Source: QHVT01 sp036399015 (GTDB lineage Bacteria > Acidobacteriota > Thermoanaerobaculia > Gp7-AA8). From it: 64,000 bases of DNA. The notes beneath the pieces were generated by a model that ran no database searches, was not told the origin of the DNA, and saw only the letters and a program-made list of their open reading frames with translations. Below are positions 30,863-40,400 of the stretch, piece by piece. The stretch is taken from contig DASWNW010000033.1 of the NCBI GenBank assembly GCA_036399015.1, positions 25,282 through 89,281 on the forward strand, given 5' to 3'. Both the position numbers and the translations under genes were made by a program. Within the stretch, counting starts at the first letter, position 1, and every line of letters begins with the position of its first letter.

Positions 30863-32015
30863 GCCGGTCGAGCCGCTCGGAGAGCCGCGCGAGGAGCTCG
30901 CCCGCGACGAGGGCGCCGGTGACGGGCTGGGGAAGGCGGCGCATCATGACGTTGCCGTCGTCGCTGGTCCAGAGCACAGCGACGTCGCGTGGCTCGTCAC
31001 CGGGGGTGTGGACGAGGGAGAGGAGGGGGAAGTGCTGGCCGCCCGCCCCATCCCCGACCCTCACCGCCGGCAGCACCCGCCGCGTGTCGAATTCGGCGAG
31101 GTGCACAGTGCGATTATCGATCCACGCGGCGGCGTAACCGCGGCCGGTGGCGATCACACAAACGGTGTGGGACGCGACTGTCGACGTGGCGCCGGAGAGA
31201 TGGCGAACGGTCGGCTTGTCCGGCTGCATCGGGTCGATGAGAAAGGCGACGACCCCGCCGGTATCGTACGGCACCCCGACGACCACCAACTCCCCATCCG
31301 CGCCCGCAGCGGCTTCGATCGACGACCAGCTGCCGGACGCCACCGCGATGCGGGACGTGGTGATCTCGCCTTGGTCGAACACGCGCAGCACGAGCGCCCA
31401 TTGGTCCCGCTCCGGCTCCAGCGTGATCATCGCGATCTTTTCCTCGTCAAGAAGTAACGACTCGCCCGGCTCGGTCGTCCAGGTATCGGAGCCTCGGTAG
31501 AAGGTGCCGAGCGTTTTCTCGATCCCTGCAGGAGTCACGAGCTTCGCGACACATGTGCGTCCGTCGCGCTCTACGGACAGCAGCACGCCGCCCTCCGCGT
31601 CGTCGAAGGGCATCCACTCATGAGCGTGTGCCGTGGAGTCGTCCGGGACGTACACCGGCCCGCGATCGGAGCCCGCGAACTGCACTCCGTTGCCGCTGCA
31701 CCCGCTGTAGCGCCACGCCTCTCCGTCGGTGTGGAGTGCTTCGCCATAACAACCCGCGGTGTCGCGCGCCGGCAAGCGGAGCGAGTTTGCCTTGCCATCA
31801 GCGTCGAAGCGGACCACCGTTCGCGGCTCCCACTGTTCCCACTTGCCGTCGACAACGACTATCTGCTGGTCGGCGACCATTCCCGCGTCGCGCACGTCGG
31901 TGGCGCGCGCGACCGGCACCGGAGCGAAGCTCCACCGAGCTCGATCCAAATGCCGGTCAGCGCACGTCACGAACTGCGTGAGCAGACCGAGAAGGAAAAG
32001 CCAGACCTTAGTCAC
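30843..32015 (-). CDS. Exported protein of unknown function, probable beta-propeller
   Basis: About 390 residues from GTG 32015. The N-terminus (VTKVWLFLLGLLTQFVTC) is a signal peptide. The rest alternates short strands with DG/DT turns (VVVDGKWEQWEPRTVVRFD, LSVERDGRTCVAKLV, GGVVAFLIDPMQPDKP, GRGYAAAWIDNRTVHLAEFD), consistent with a propeller, but no family is recognised. It overlaps the upstream Cys-rich gene by 8 bp and forms an operon with it and the 1019-residue protein. An upstream extension exists but is out-of-frame translation of the small gene. Confidence 0.6.
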   Translation of the reverse strand: MTKVWLFLLGLLTQFVTCADRHLDRARWSFAPVPVARATDVRDAGMVADQQIVVVDGKWEQWEPRTVVRFDADGKANSLRLPARDTAGCYGEALHTDGEAWRYSGCSGNGVQFAGSDRGPVYVPDDSTAHAHEWMPFDDAEGGVLLSVERDGRTCVAKLVTPAGIEKTLGTFYRGSDTWTTEPGESLLLDEEKIAMITLEPERDQWALVLRVFDQGEITTSRIAVASGSWSSIEAAAGADGELVVVGVPYDTGGVVAFLIDPMQPDKPTVRHLSGATSTVASHTVCVIATGRGYAAAWIDNRTVHLAEFDTRRVLPAVRVGDGAGGQHFPLLSLVHTPGDEPRDVAVLWTSDDGNVMMRRLPQPVTGALVAGELLARLSERLDRLTGPPR

Positions 32016-32355
32016 GCTCTGCGCGCTGCGAGGACGGTTCCGAACGTTCGTCGATGGTTCTGAGCATGAATCCCTGATCGGGCTCCGCCTCGATGCAGGT
32101 GGGGCAGTCGCCGACCGTAGAGTAGTTCTGCTCGGGCTCGCGTCTGCGACCGCTGGCATCGTAGCAATCACCACCGGCGGGCGTGCAGGGCGCGCCGAAG
32201 CCGCCCCAGCAAGCCTGAAAGCCACTCCGCCATCCGGACGAACACATCTGCTGGCCCGGAGTCGGGGCCGCCACGCATAACTCGCACGCCTCGGCGCTCC
32301 AGCCGAGCCCGATGAGGAGCAGGAAGACGAACAGGGTCCCGATTCTTAGTTTCAC
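32008..32355 (-). CDS. Small secreted Cys-rich protein of unknown function
   Basis: 115 residues with signal peptide MKLRIGTLFVFLLLIGLGWSAEA. The mature part has about nine Cys: CELCVAAPTPGQQMC, ACWGGFGAPCTPAGGDCYD and VGDCPTC, spaced for disulfides. GTG 32355 follows GGGAGGT after 3 nt, and lies 9 nt after the stop of the 32365 gene. The stop overlaps the next gene by 8 bp. I do not recognise the family; the Cys pattern suggests a small disulfide-stabilised extracytoplasmic protein. Confidence 0.6.
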   Translation of the reverse strand: MKLRIGTLFVFLLLIGLGWSAEACELCVAAPTPGQQMCSSGWRSGFQACWGGFGAPCTPAGGDCYDASGRRREPEQNYSTVGDCPTCIEAEPDQGFMLRTIDERSEPSSQRAERD

Positions 32356-32364
32356 CGTACCTCC

Positions 32365-35300
32365 CTACTTTCCAACCGCCGCGACATTGCGGCCGGTGGT
32401 CTTTAAATCCACGGTCTTTCGCTCGTTCGGCTCGAGCGTGACATCGGCGATCCCGGGCAGCGGACCACCACCGCTCGCGAGAGCCATCCAGTCCCCGGGC
32501 GACGAAACGCGGACGAGCTTCCACGCGTCGGGAGCGAGGGCGGGAATGGTCAGAGTGACCGGCCCCGGAGTCCTCGACGAGTACGACGAGACGTCGATCA
32601 GCCGTCCGTCGCGCGAGACGAGCCAGAGGCTGCTGAAGCGGTCGATTGCCGGGAGAGAACTGACGTGCAACGCAGCGGGATTCGAGGGGACGACGAGTCG
32701 CGCCGGCTCGCCCGCCACCACGCGGTACCCCTGCGCGCCGTGAAACGAGGTGACGCTGCAGGGAACCGTCGCGCGCCCGCCCGCGCGGTCCTCGATGGCG
32801 AACGATCCGTCGTCACCCGTTGTCGCCGTGCGCACGTACGGCAGCCGGTCGGGGCCGGGAAGCAGGCACGCCACGCGCGCGCCGGCAACGGGCGAGCCGA
32901 ACGTGTCAGAGACCATGCCGCTGACGGCGAGGCCGTCCGTCACCTCGAGGTCGGCGTGAGCCGGCTCGCCCGGGGAGACGGTGACGCTCTTCTGCGCGTG
33001 CCCGGCGCCCAGGACCGACACGACCCACCGTCCCGCAAGCAGACCCTCGAAGCGCGCCTGCCCGTCCGCTCCCGACTTCACCGGAAATGCGGTGACGGTG
33101 GAATCCGGCTGATCCTGCAGGCGGGCCATGACCGTCGCACCGGCGAGCGGGCGTCCGTTCTGGCGGAGCCGCGCCACGATGACCCCCTGCGGCAACCGGA
33201 CCTCGACCGGCTGTGACGGGTCGGCGAAAGGCGTGTTCCCGACCCAGACCATCTGCGGAACCGCACGCGGCATGAAGCCGACGAGATAGGTGTCGCGCCG
33301 CGGCAGGATGGCCACGAACTCTCCGGTCGAAGCGACCGGGACCGACGGGACGACGTCCGACCGTCTCGATCCGAGGATGGCGATGTTTCCCGTCAGATCG
33401 TCGCTTTTTCCGACGACCCGGCCGCGGAAGACCAGCGGCTCGAATGCCGCGTCGACCTCCAGCGTCTCGCCTGGCTCGAGGTCGAGCTGCTCACCGAAGA
33501 CCGGTTGCGACCCGCGGCCGGCACTGACCATCGCACCCAGTTGCCACCGTCCCGGAACCAGGCGGGTGAACTCCACCCGCTCCACGCCCTCGGCCGGCTG
33601 CGTCCGCCGCTCCCCGTCGCCGTCGATCGGTTCGAGCATCAGAAAGAGGATGTGGCCGCCCGGAAACTGCGCGACGAAATCGGGGTCGAGTTTCGGCTTC
33701 ACGACGAGCGTCGCCGCCTTTGGGACACGCAGAGGATCGAGGATCGCCTCCCGCGTGGGATCGGGGAGGATGTTTTCGACAACCGACTGATCGCCGTCCG
33801 CCGTGCGCGCGCTCACCGCCAACGCACGTCCGGCGGGCAGCCGGTCGAATCGCGCCCAGCCGTCCGGGCCGGTCTGCTGCTCCGCGACCGCTACCGACCC
33901 GTGGCCCCCACCGGCTGTCTGCGCCGATACGGACACGGTCGCGCCGGCCACGCCGGCTCCTTCGCCGGTCACCACGTGGACCGCGGCGCGGCCGGACGCG
34001 TAGAGGGTGAACTCGCCGAGCCATGCGGGATCTCCCATCGGGAGCTGCCGCGTGAAGACGAGGGGCGAGTACGGCTCGAAGTCGAGCACGAAGTTCATGC
34101 AGCCGGCCGGCGCCGGGAGCTCGACCCTGCCGCCTTTCCCGACGGCGACGGGCACCGCCACCTTCCGCGGGCACTGATGGAACGTCGCCGTGCCGGCGAA
34201 CGGGAGCGCGCTGTCGCCGGCCGTCTTCACGAGGAGGCTGGCGCCGCCGCCGTCCATGACCGTCGCCTCGGCGACGCGGCCGTCGGCGTTGACCGGGAGG
34301 ACGACGAACCGGTGGTCCTTCGTCGTCCCGAAGAACGGCTCCGTCACGCCGGTCGTGTCGAGATAGAGGAGCGTGCCGCCGCTGACCCGCTCCGCGACGC
34401 GCGGCACGGAGCGTGGGCCTCCCCTGCCGTCGCGGCCGAACGTCTCGATCGTCGAGGGGTCAAACTGCGGCATCGGCCGCACCAGGACCATGCCTACCGA
34501 CTTCGGCGCCGGCTTCGGGTGCGGGAGCGCGTGCCGGACCTCTGCCGCCGCGCCGCTCTCGAGCGAGACGGTGCCGAGCTTCACGGCCGGGCTGAACGTC
34601 CGCGGGTCCCACTGCTGGACGTGCAGGTCGTACTCGCCGGGCGCGAGAGACGGCCACTCGAGCGTCGTCTTCGAGACGCGGCGCGCGCGGAACTGCGCCT
34701 GCCACGCCGGCGGAACGGCGTCGGTCTCGCCCTTGGCGGTGAGGGTGACGGCGAGGTCCGGCGCCTCGCGATCGAACGTCGCGCGCAACGCGGCGCCGCG
34801 TTTCATCACCAGCGCGACCGGCTCCGATTCACCCTCGGGGCGCACGTGCCACGTCGTCGCGAAGCCCGCCGCCTCTGCGACGATCGGGTTCTTCGTGTCG
34901 GCGGGCAGCGGAAGCGACCAGGTGCCGTCGGCGGCCGATTGCACGCTCCAGTCGGCGCCGAGGTGGCGGGCGGCGAGCTCGCTGGCCCGGCCGAGCGGCG
35001 CCTCGACGAAGCCGTTCACCTCGCCGATCGTGACGCCGGCCAGCGGCCGCCCCGCCTCGTCGCGGACGGTGCCGCTCACCGGGCGCAGGCCGGGCAACGC
35101 GACGCGGACCTCGTTCTTCGCCGACGCGAGCACGTGCAGCGTCTCCGACGCCTTCATGCCTTTGCCGCGCGCGCCGGCGAGGACGCGATACTCCCCTTCC
35201 GGCACTTCCAGAATGACCGAGGCGCCCTCGGCGATCTTCTCGGCGGCAGGGCGGCTCCACGGCCTCTCCGGGGGAACGAGCGCCACGTACGCGCCCTCCA

Positions 35301-35421
35301 CCGGCTTGCCTTGCGACTCGACGACGACCTTCACCGGAACGACGTTCGTGCGAGCGAACAGAGGAGCGCTTCCGCCGAGAGCCAGAATGACTCCCATAAG
35401 GACCGTTATAAGGGGGGACAT
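32365..35421 (-). CDS. Large exported protein with carboxypeptidase-regulatory-like (CarboxypepD_reg) domains
   Basis: About 1018 residues. The signal peptide lies within MSPLITVLMGVILALGGSAP. Repeated Ig-like CarboxypepD_reg units occur along its length: VSGTVRDEAGRPLAGVTIGE, VHVVTGEGAGVAGATVSVSA, ARLRQNGRPLAGATVMARLQ and VSGMVSDTFGSPVAGARVAC, separated by beta-rich spacers. Such proteins are common in Acidobacteriota envelopes, often as binding or scaffold parts. ATG 35421 is 7 nt after TACAGT with a good -35 at 17 bp, so transcription probably begins at the start codon; ATG 35397 is an alternative. It heads a three-gene operon. Confidence 0.78.
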   Translation of the reverse strand: MSPLITVLMGVILALGGSAPLFARTNVVPVKVVVESQGKPVEGAYVALVPPERPWSRPAAEKIAEGASVILEVPEGEYRVLAGARGKGMKASETLHVLASAKNEVRVALPGLRPVSGTVRDEAGRPLAGVTIGEVNGFVEAPLGRASELAARHLGADWSVQSAADGTWSLPLPADTKNPIVAEAAGFATTWHVRPEGESEPVALVMKRGAALRATFDREAPDLAVTLTAKGETDAVPPAWQAQFRARRVSKTTLEWPSLAPGEYDLHVQQWDPRTFSPAVKLGTVSLESGAAAEVRHALPHPKPAPKSVGMVLVRPMPQFDPSTIETFGRDGRGGPRSVPRVAERVSGGTLLYLDTTGVTEPFFGTTKDHRFVVLPVNADGRVAEATVMDGGGASLLVKTAGDSALPFAGTATFHQCPRKVAVPVAVGKGGRVELPAPAGCMNFVLDFEPYSPLVFTRQLPMGDPAWLGEFTLYASGRAAVHVVTGEGAGVAGATVSVSAQTAGGGHGSVAVAEQQTGPDGWARFDRLPAGRALAVSARTADGDQSVVENILPDPTREAILDPLRVPKAATLVVKPKLDPDFVAQFPGGHILFLMLEPIDGDGERRTQPAEGVERVEFTRLVPGRWQLGAMVSAGRGSQPVFGEQLDLEPGETLEVDAAFEPLVFRGRVVGKSDDLTGNIAILGSRRSDVVPSVPVASTGEFVAILPRRDTYLVGFMPRAVPQMVWVGNTPFADPSQPVEVRLPQGVIVARLRQNGRPLAGATVMARLQDQPDSTVTAFPVKSGADGQARFEGLLAGRWVVSVLGAGHAQKSVTVSPGEPAHADLEVTDGLAVSGMVSDTFGSPVAGARVACLLPGPDRLPYVRTATTGDDGSFAIEDRAGGRATVPCSVTSFHGAQGYRVVAGEPARLVVPSNPAALHVSSLPAIDRFSSLWLVSRDGRLIDVSSYSSRTPGPVTLTIPALAPDAWKLVRVSSPGDWMALASGGGPLPGIADVTLEPNERKTVDLKTTGRNVAAVGK

Positions 35422-35428
35422 AAGGCGT

Positions 35429-35457
35429 ACTGTAAAAGACACTGTTCCGTCCGTCAA
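35429..35457 (-). promoter_or_regulatory. Sigma-70 promoter giving a leaderless mRNA
   Basis: On the minus strand: TTGACG (35457-35452), 17-bp spacer, TACAGT (35434-35429), 7 nt, ATG 35421. This is the best supported of the leaderless-type starts because both hexamers and spacing are good and no Shine-Dalgarno is present. Confidence 0.7.
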
Positions 35458-35501
35458 TGCGAGCGCGCGCGGCTGGACGAAATTGGTGAAAATGACGCCC
35501 G

Positions 35502-36128
35502 ATGATCGGACGGGCGTCGCGCTTCTGGCTTCTGGGATGGCTGCTGTTTGGCGGCTGTGCGGCGGCGCCCGCGGTGTTGCCCACCGCTGCGGTTGCGGAG
35601 GAGTGCCCGCGGCAAGTTCCGCGCTTTCTGCCGGAGATGGAGTGGACGAGCGAGCGGAGGGAGCGGGACTTCGCGGAGCTCGACCTGCGCGTCTCCCCCT
35701 GCGTCGAGCCGGGCGGGGAGTTGCACCTCGGCGCGACGGTAGTGGGGCGCGAGGGGATCGGCTGCTGGGACGACGCCGGAATCGGGATGCTCTGCAGGAT
35801 CGGGCGAGGCGTGCTGGTCCAGGATCAGGCGCCGCGGATCATCGTCGCCGAAGGGGGCAACGCGTCGGCGTCGGCACCGCACTTCGAGTCGGCCACGGGT
35901 CCGTGGGACGTGCGGATGCGCCGCTTCGCGCCGTTCGGTGCGGGCCACCGGATGCACTTCGAGGCGGTGGCGCGCATCGCGCCGGACGCCGCTCCGCGCG
36001 AGCTGACGCTCGAGGTGGAGGCGGAGGCGCACCGGCGCGACTGGGACGCGCAGGTCGTGCAGACGGTCTCGATGAAGAGGAGCGTGCGCACGCGGATCGC
36101 GGCGAAGTGCGCGGCGGCAGCGCGCTAG
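35502..36128 (+). CDS. Putative lipoprotein of unknown function
   Basis: 208 residues. MIGRASRFWLLGWLLFGGCAA has a lipobox-like LFGGC, so lipidation at Cys is likely. The mature part contains CPRQVPRFLPEMEWTSERRE and beta-rich stretches (ELHLGATVVGREGIGCWDD, MHFEAVARIAPDAAPRELTL). No domain is recognised. It diverges from the 32365 operon with 80 bp between starts. GAAAAT lies 8 nt before the ATG and no ribosome site is seen. Its TAG is interleaved with the convergent gene's stop (CTAG, 36125-36128). Confidence 0.6.
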   Translation: MIGRASRFWLLGWLLFGGCAAAPAVLPTAAVAEECPRQVPRFLPEMEWTSERRERDFAELDLRVSPCVEPGGELHLGATVVGREGIGCWDDAGIGMLCRIGRGVLVQDQAPRIIVAEGGNASASAPHFESATGPWDVRMRRFAPFGAGHRMHFEAVARIAPDAAPRELTLEVEAEAHRRDWDAQVVQTVSMKRSVRTRIAAKCAAAAR

Positions 36129-36721
36129 ACGACTATCGTCTCCACCACTTCGCGCACCGGCTCCGCGCCGGAGGTGAGCAGCATCGCGCAGGCGTCGGGC
36201 GCCCTCGGCGCGTCGTAGGCGAAGACGATGCGGCCGTCGCGGTGCAGCGTGGCCTGGACGGTGTATTGCCAGGCGCCGTCATGGCGCCAGGTGAAGCGCA
36301 CCGCGTCGCGCATTGCCTTGACGAACACGCGGGGATGCACGGCGTCCGTGGTGAGCATCGGCGCGATCGCGCCCTGCCTCTCCAGGTCGTCGTAGTGCTG
36401 CACCCGCGGGAAGCGCGGCTCGGCGAGGAAGAGAGCGTTGTCGTGCGTCACATGGAGGCGGGTCACGGTCCCGTCGAAGAACGGGAGCTGGAACGGAAGC
36501 GTGTAGGGGGCGTGATGCGTCGCCCGCGGGATCTCGAGTGGCGCGCCGAAGTCGGTGTCGATCGTCGCGTCGGCCGTCTCCGAGGTGTAGGTGCCGGCGG
36601 AGGTGCGCTCGAAGCGGATCTCGCGGCCGTCGAGATCGGAGGGGCGGAAGAACGGTGCGTTCAGCTCATCGGCCGCCGCGGAGAGGGTGAAGGCGAGCAG
36701 GAGGCAGGTCATCAGTTTCAT
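36125..36721 (-). CDS. Exported protein of unknown function
   Basis: 198 residues with signal peptide MKLMTCLLLAFTLSAAA. The mature part is beta-rich: LNAPFFRPSDLDGREIRFER, TIDTDFGAPLEIP, VTRLHVTHDNALFLAEPRF, YTVQATLHRDGRIVFAYDAP. The sequence has the feel of a jelly-roll/NHL-like or NIDO-like extracellular module (LPFQLPFFDGTVTRLHVTHD-type surface), but this is only a resemblance. It converges with the 35502 lipoprotein. A GGTGTCAGGAA inverted repeat lies in its 132-bp upstream gap. Confidence 0.55.
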   Translation of the reverse strand: MKLMTCLLLAFTLSAAADELNAPFFRPSDLDGREIRFERTSAGTYTSETADATIDTDFGAPLEIPRATHHAPYTLPFQLPFFDGTVTRLHVTHDNALFLAEPRFPRVQHYDDLERQGAIAPMLTTDAVHPRVFVKAMRDAVRFTWRHDGAWQYTVQATLHRDGRIVFAYDAPRAPDACAMLLTSGAEPVREVVETIVV

Positions 36722-36799
36722 GGACGCCTGCGTAGAGCGTCCGCGATGCCACGCCGGCTGCACGGCGGATCAACGACTTAGCGCGTGGAGAGGGGAGCG

Positions 36800-36845
36800 G
36801 GTGTCAGGAATCCCGATCAGAGGGATGTCCGGGCTTCCTGACACC
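36800..36845. repeat. GGTGTCAGGAA / TTCCTGACACC inverted repeat
   Basis: Perfect 11-bp arms at 36800-36810 and 36835-36845 enclose a 24-nt centre that itself contains an ATCCC/GGGAT pair (TCCCGATCAGAGGGA). It lies between two minus-strand genes, 8 bp after the stop of the scramblase-like gene, so it may act as a terminator hairpin or be a REP-type dispersed element. Confidence 0.65.
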
Positions 36846-36853
36846 GCGCGCGC

Positions 36854-37438
36854 CTATTCGTCCTTTTCCTTGAAGACCGTGTCGATCGCCAGCCCCGCTG
36901 CGAGCAGCAGGTGCGCGACGTCGGGGCGGCCGGCGGCGGAGTCCGACAGCGCGATGACGTACGTGTCGGCGCTGGTGAACAGCTCCTTGAGGCCGGCCCA
37001 CTTCTTGGTCACGCGGCCGAGCTCTTCGCCCTGCGGCGAGAGGAGCTGGAAGTTCCAGCCCTTCCAGTCGCCCTTGACGCTGCCGATCTCGCGGTCCTGC
37101 ATGTCGAAGATGTTGAACGACGGGCCGAGGGAGATGAACTTCGCCTTGAAGTACCCGAGCTCGCGTCCGCCGGCGCGCACGTGCACCTTCGGGCGGAAGA
37201 TGGCCACGCCGCGGTGAATCGACAGCACCGGCTGGCCTCCTTCGCGCTCGTAGACGTTCACCACCGTCGGGAACCACTTGTTGTTCATGAAGAGGCGGAG
37301 GTACTTGATCGGCCCGGGCGGCTCTTCCTTCGCGATTCCGATCGGCTGCCCCGTCTGCGGGTCGAGCAGGTCGTACGTGTCGACCAGCTTCATCAGGCCG
37401 ACACGCTCCTTCACCACGTACGTCTTACGATCCAGCAT
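36854..37438 (-). CDS. Phospholipid scramblase / LURP-one-related protein
   Basis: 194 residues. Tubby-like 12-stranded barrel features: KTYVVKERVGLMKLVDTYDL at the start, LLDPQTGQPIGIAKEE, LSIHRGVAIFRPKVHVRAGG, FNIFDMQDREIGSVKGDWKG, FQLLSPQGEELGRVTKKWAG and a final hydrophobic helix HLLLAAGLAIDTVF. Bacterial members have no settled function; membrane or lipid interaction through the C-terminal helix is the usual proposal. GGAGGT lies 8 nt before ATG 37438. It starts 6 bp after the stop of the tricorn-like peptidase and is probably co-transcribed. Confidence 0.8.
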   Translation of the reverse strand: MLDRKTYVVKERVGLMKLVDTYDLLDPQTGQPIGIAKEEPPGPIKYLRLFMNNKWFPTVVNVYEREGGQPVLSIHRGVAIFRPKVHVRAGGRELGYFKAKFISLGPSFNIFDMQDREIGSVKGDWKGWNFQLLSPQGEELGRVTKKWAGLKELFTSADTYVIALSDSAAGRPDVAHLLLAAGLAIDTVFKEKDE

Positions 37439-37444
37439 CCGTTC

Positions 37445-40400
37445 CTACCTCCCAGTCTTCACAGGATACGGCGGACGCTTCGGAAGGGTGGGAGGATTCG
37501 CGGCGAGCTGCTGCATCACCACCTCGATGGCCTTGTCGAGCTGCGGGTCGCGCCCGGCGACGAAATCGGCCGGCGTGATGTCCACCTCGATGTCGGGCGG
37601 TACGCCGACGTTCTCGATCCCGAAGCCCTCGTCGGTCCAGTAGGCGAAGTTCGGCGAGGTGATGTAGCCGCCGTCGATCAGGTCGGGATAGCCGAGGATG
37701 CCGACCAGGCCGCCCCAGGTACGGCGTCCGATCAGCGGGCCGAGGCCCAGCTTCTTGAACGACCAGGGCAGGAAGTCGCCGCCGGAGCCGGCGTTCTCGT
37801 CGATGATCATCGCCTTCGGTCCCTGGATCGCGGCCAGCGGCGTCCGCAGGTCGGCGCCGTAGCGCGTGGCCCAGAAGCTGAGCAGCGGACGGCGGAGAAT
37901 GTCGACGAAATAGTCGGCCACCAGGCCGCCGCCGTTGTAGCGCTCGTCGACGACGATGGCCTCGCGGTTCGCCTGCGGGAAGAAGTAGCGCTTGAAGTAC
38001 TCGTGCCCCGCCTCGCCGGTGTTCGGGACCCAGACGTAGGCGACGCGACCGTTGGTCTTCTCGGTGACATAGCGGACGTTGCGCTCGACCCAGTCGCGGT
38101 TGCGCAGCGCCGACTCGCTCTCGACCGGCACCACGCGCACCGTGCGTGAGTTCTTGCCGTCGGGCGTCGGGCCGACGGTGATCTCGGTGAAGCGGCCGGC
38201 CGTCCGCTCGAACCGCGCGTAGAGGTTGTCCGGCGCCTTGAGCTCCTTCCCGTCGACCGCCAGGAGGTACTCCCCTTCGACGACGTCGACGCCCGGCTCG
38301 GTGAGCGGCGCGCGGAGGGTGAGGTTCCAGTTCAGCCCTCCGTAAACCTTCTTGAATCGGTAGCGTCCGTTCACGACCTCGTAATCGGCGCCGAGGAGGC
38401 CGCCCGGCACCGTCTCCACCTCGGCGAGCGTGTCGCCGCCGCCGAGGTAGAAGTGACCGACCGTCAGCTCGCTGCCGAACCACTCCAGGATGCGGGTGAG
38501 GTCCTGGCGCACGGTGATGTGCGGGAGGAACTGCTCGTACTTGGCCTTGTTCGCCGGCAGGTTCACGCCGTGGTAGTTCGGGTCGTAGAACCAGTCGCGG
38601 TGAATGCGGTACGCCTCGTCGTAGATCTGCTTCCACTCCGCGCGCGGCTCGACCCGCACCTCCACCTTGTCGATGCCGAGGCGGCGCTTGGCGGGATCGA
38701 GCTTGTCGCCGGCGTCGGCGACCGACCAGGCGTCTTTCATCCGCAGCAGCACGCGCTTGCCGTCGCGGGAGAGCTCGTAGTGGTTCACCCCCTCCAGGAC
38801 GACGTCTTCCTTCCTCTTGGTGAGGTCGAAGCGGGCCAGCGCGCCCGGGTCGCCGGTGCCGAACACCTGGCCGAACGGACGCTTGACGTAGTGGAGCTGC
38901 CCGGTGGTCGCGATCTGCAGGTTCGTGTAGTGGGCCGGAGGAAGCGGCAGGGCCTGGATGCGCTGGGCGAGGCGGGTGAAGTCGATGGAGACGGGAGCCG
39001 GCTTCGCGGTTTTCGCGTCCGGGGCAGCCGCGGACGAAGCGCTGGCCGGAGGCGCGGCGGCGGACGCCGTCTCTTTCGGCGCCTCGGGGGCCGGCGTGCC
39101 CGACTCCTCGTCGCTCTCCTTCGCCAGCGGCGACGCCACGCCCTTCGGCAGCACCGCGAGGTAGATCGCGTTCGTGTTGCGCATGTCCTGGCTCGACAGC
39201 GAGAACCAGTCGGCGGTCGGGCCGGCGTCGGTGGAGGCGGTGAAGTAGAGATACTTGCCGTTGGGATCGAAGACCGGCTCGCGCGCGTCGGTGAGGCCGT
39301 CGGTCAGCGCGTACGACTTTTTCTCCGCGACCGACCAGAGGTGAATGGTCCCCATGTTCGTCGCGCCGGTGAGGGTGTAGGCCAGCCACTTCGAGTCGGG
39401 CGACCAGTTGTGCTCGAGCACCGGCTCGGGGCGGTAGAGCACGGGCTGCCCGAGTTTCGTCGACGTGCCGGTGGCGAGGTCGAGGACGTACGACACGTGC
39501 GCGTTGTCGACGTAGCTGAGCAGCTTCCCGTCGGGCGACCACTTCGGCCGCTCGTAGTAGCCGGCGCCGGTGAGCTTCACTTTTTTCACCGCACCACGGC
39601 CGTCCTGAGGCGCGATGCGCAGCTCGTACTCCCCCGTCTCGTCGGTGAACCAGGCGATCGATTTGCCGTCGGGCGACCAGACGGGCGAGCGGTCGTTCGC
39701 GGCGACCGTCTGCGTCAGGTTGCGATCGTCCCCCTTCTCGGCGGGCACGGTCACGATCTCGCCGCGGTACTCGAAGGCGGCGCGGGCGCCGGTCGGCGAG
39801 AGGCTGGCGGCGCGGACGTATTTGGCGCCTTTCGCGAAGCGCGGGCGCGTCTCGGCGAGGTCGGTGGCGATGCCGATGCGCAGGCGCCGCACCTCCTTCG
39901 TGTTCGGATCGAGGAGGTGGAGATAGCCGGCCTGCTCGAGCACGATCGCCCCCGCGCCGGCGCTCGCGTGCTGCACCGGAAAGTCGGTGAAGTTCGTGAG
40001 CTGCTCGACGTTGCCTCCGGTGTAGCGGAAGACGTTGAACTCGCCGTTGCGGTCGGAGATGAAGTAGAGCGTGTTGCCGATCCAGGACGGCTCGGTGTCG
40101 TTGCTGCGCCCCTCCGGCTGCGGCACCTGCTTCACCTGCATGCTGGCGAGATCGAGCAGCATGATCCGCGAGGTCGTGCCGCCGCGGTACCGCTTCCAGG
40201 CCCGGAACTCCTCGCCGAGCGGGGTGTACGCGACGGTCTTGCCGTCGGGCGAGATGGCGGCGCGGTAGGCCGACGGGATCGGCAGCTTCGACGGCGCACT
40301 GCCGCCGGCGACGGCGACGGTGAAGAGCTGCTCCAGGCGGTTCGTGTGCACCTCCCGCTTCGAGTTGAAGAGGACCGACCGGCCATCGGGGGTGAAGCCG

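Noticed and set aside
30843..32225. Longer start for the 30843 propeller-like gene
   Set aside because: The extra N-terminal residues are out-of-frame translation of the small Cys-rich gene. GTG 32015 gives a signal peptide.
36785..36850. tRNA or other structured RNA gene in the 36722-36853 gap
   Set aside because: The only structure is the simple inverted repeat. No cloverleaf or CCA-type features are seen.
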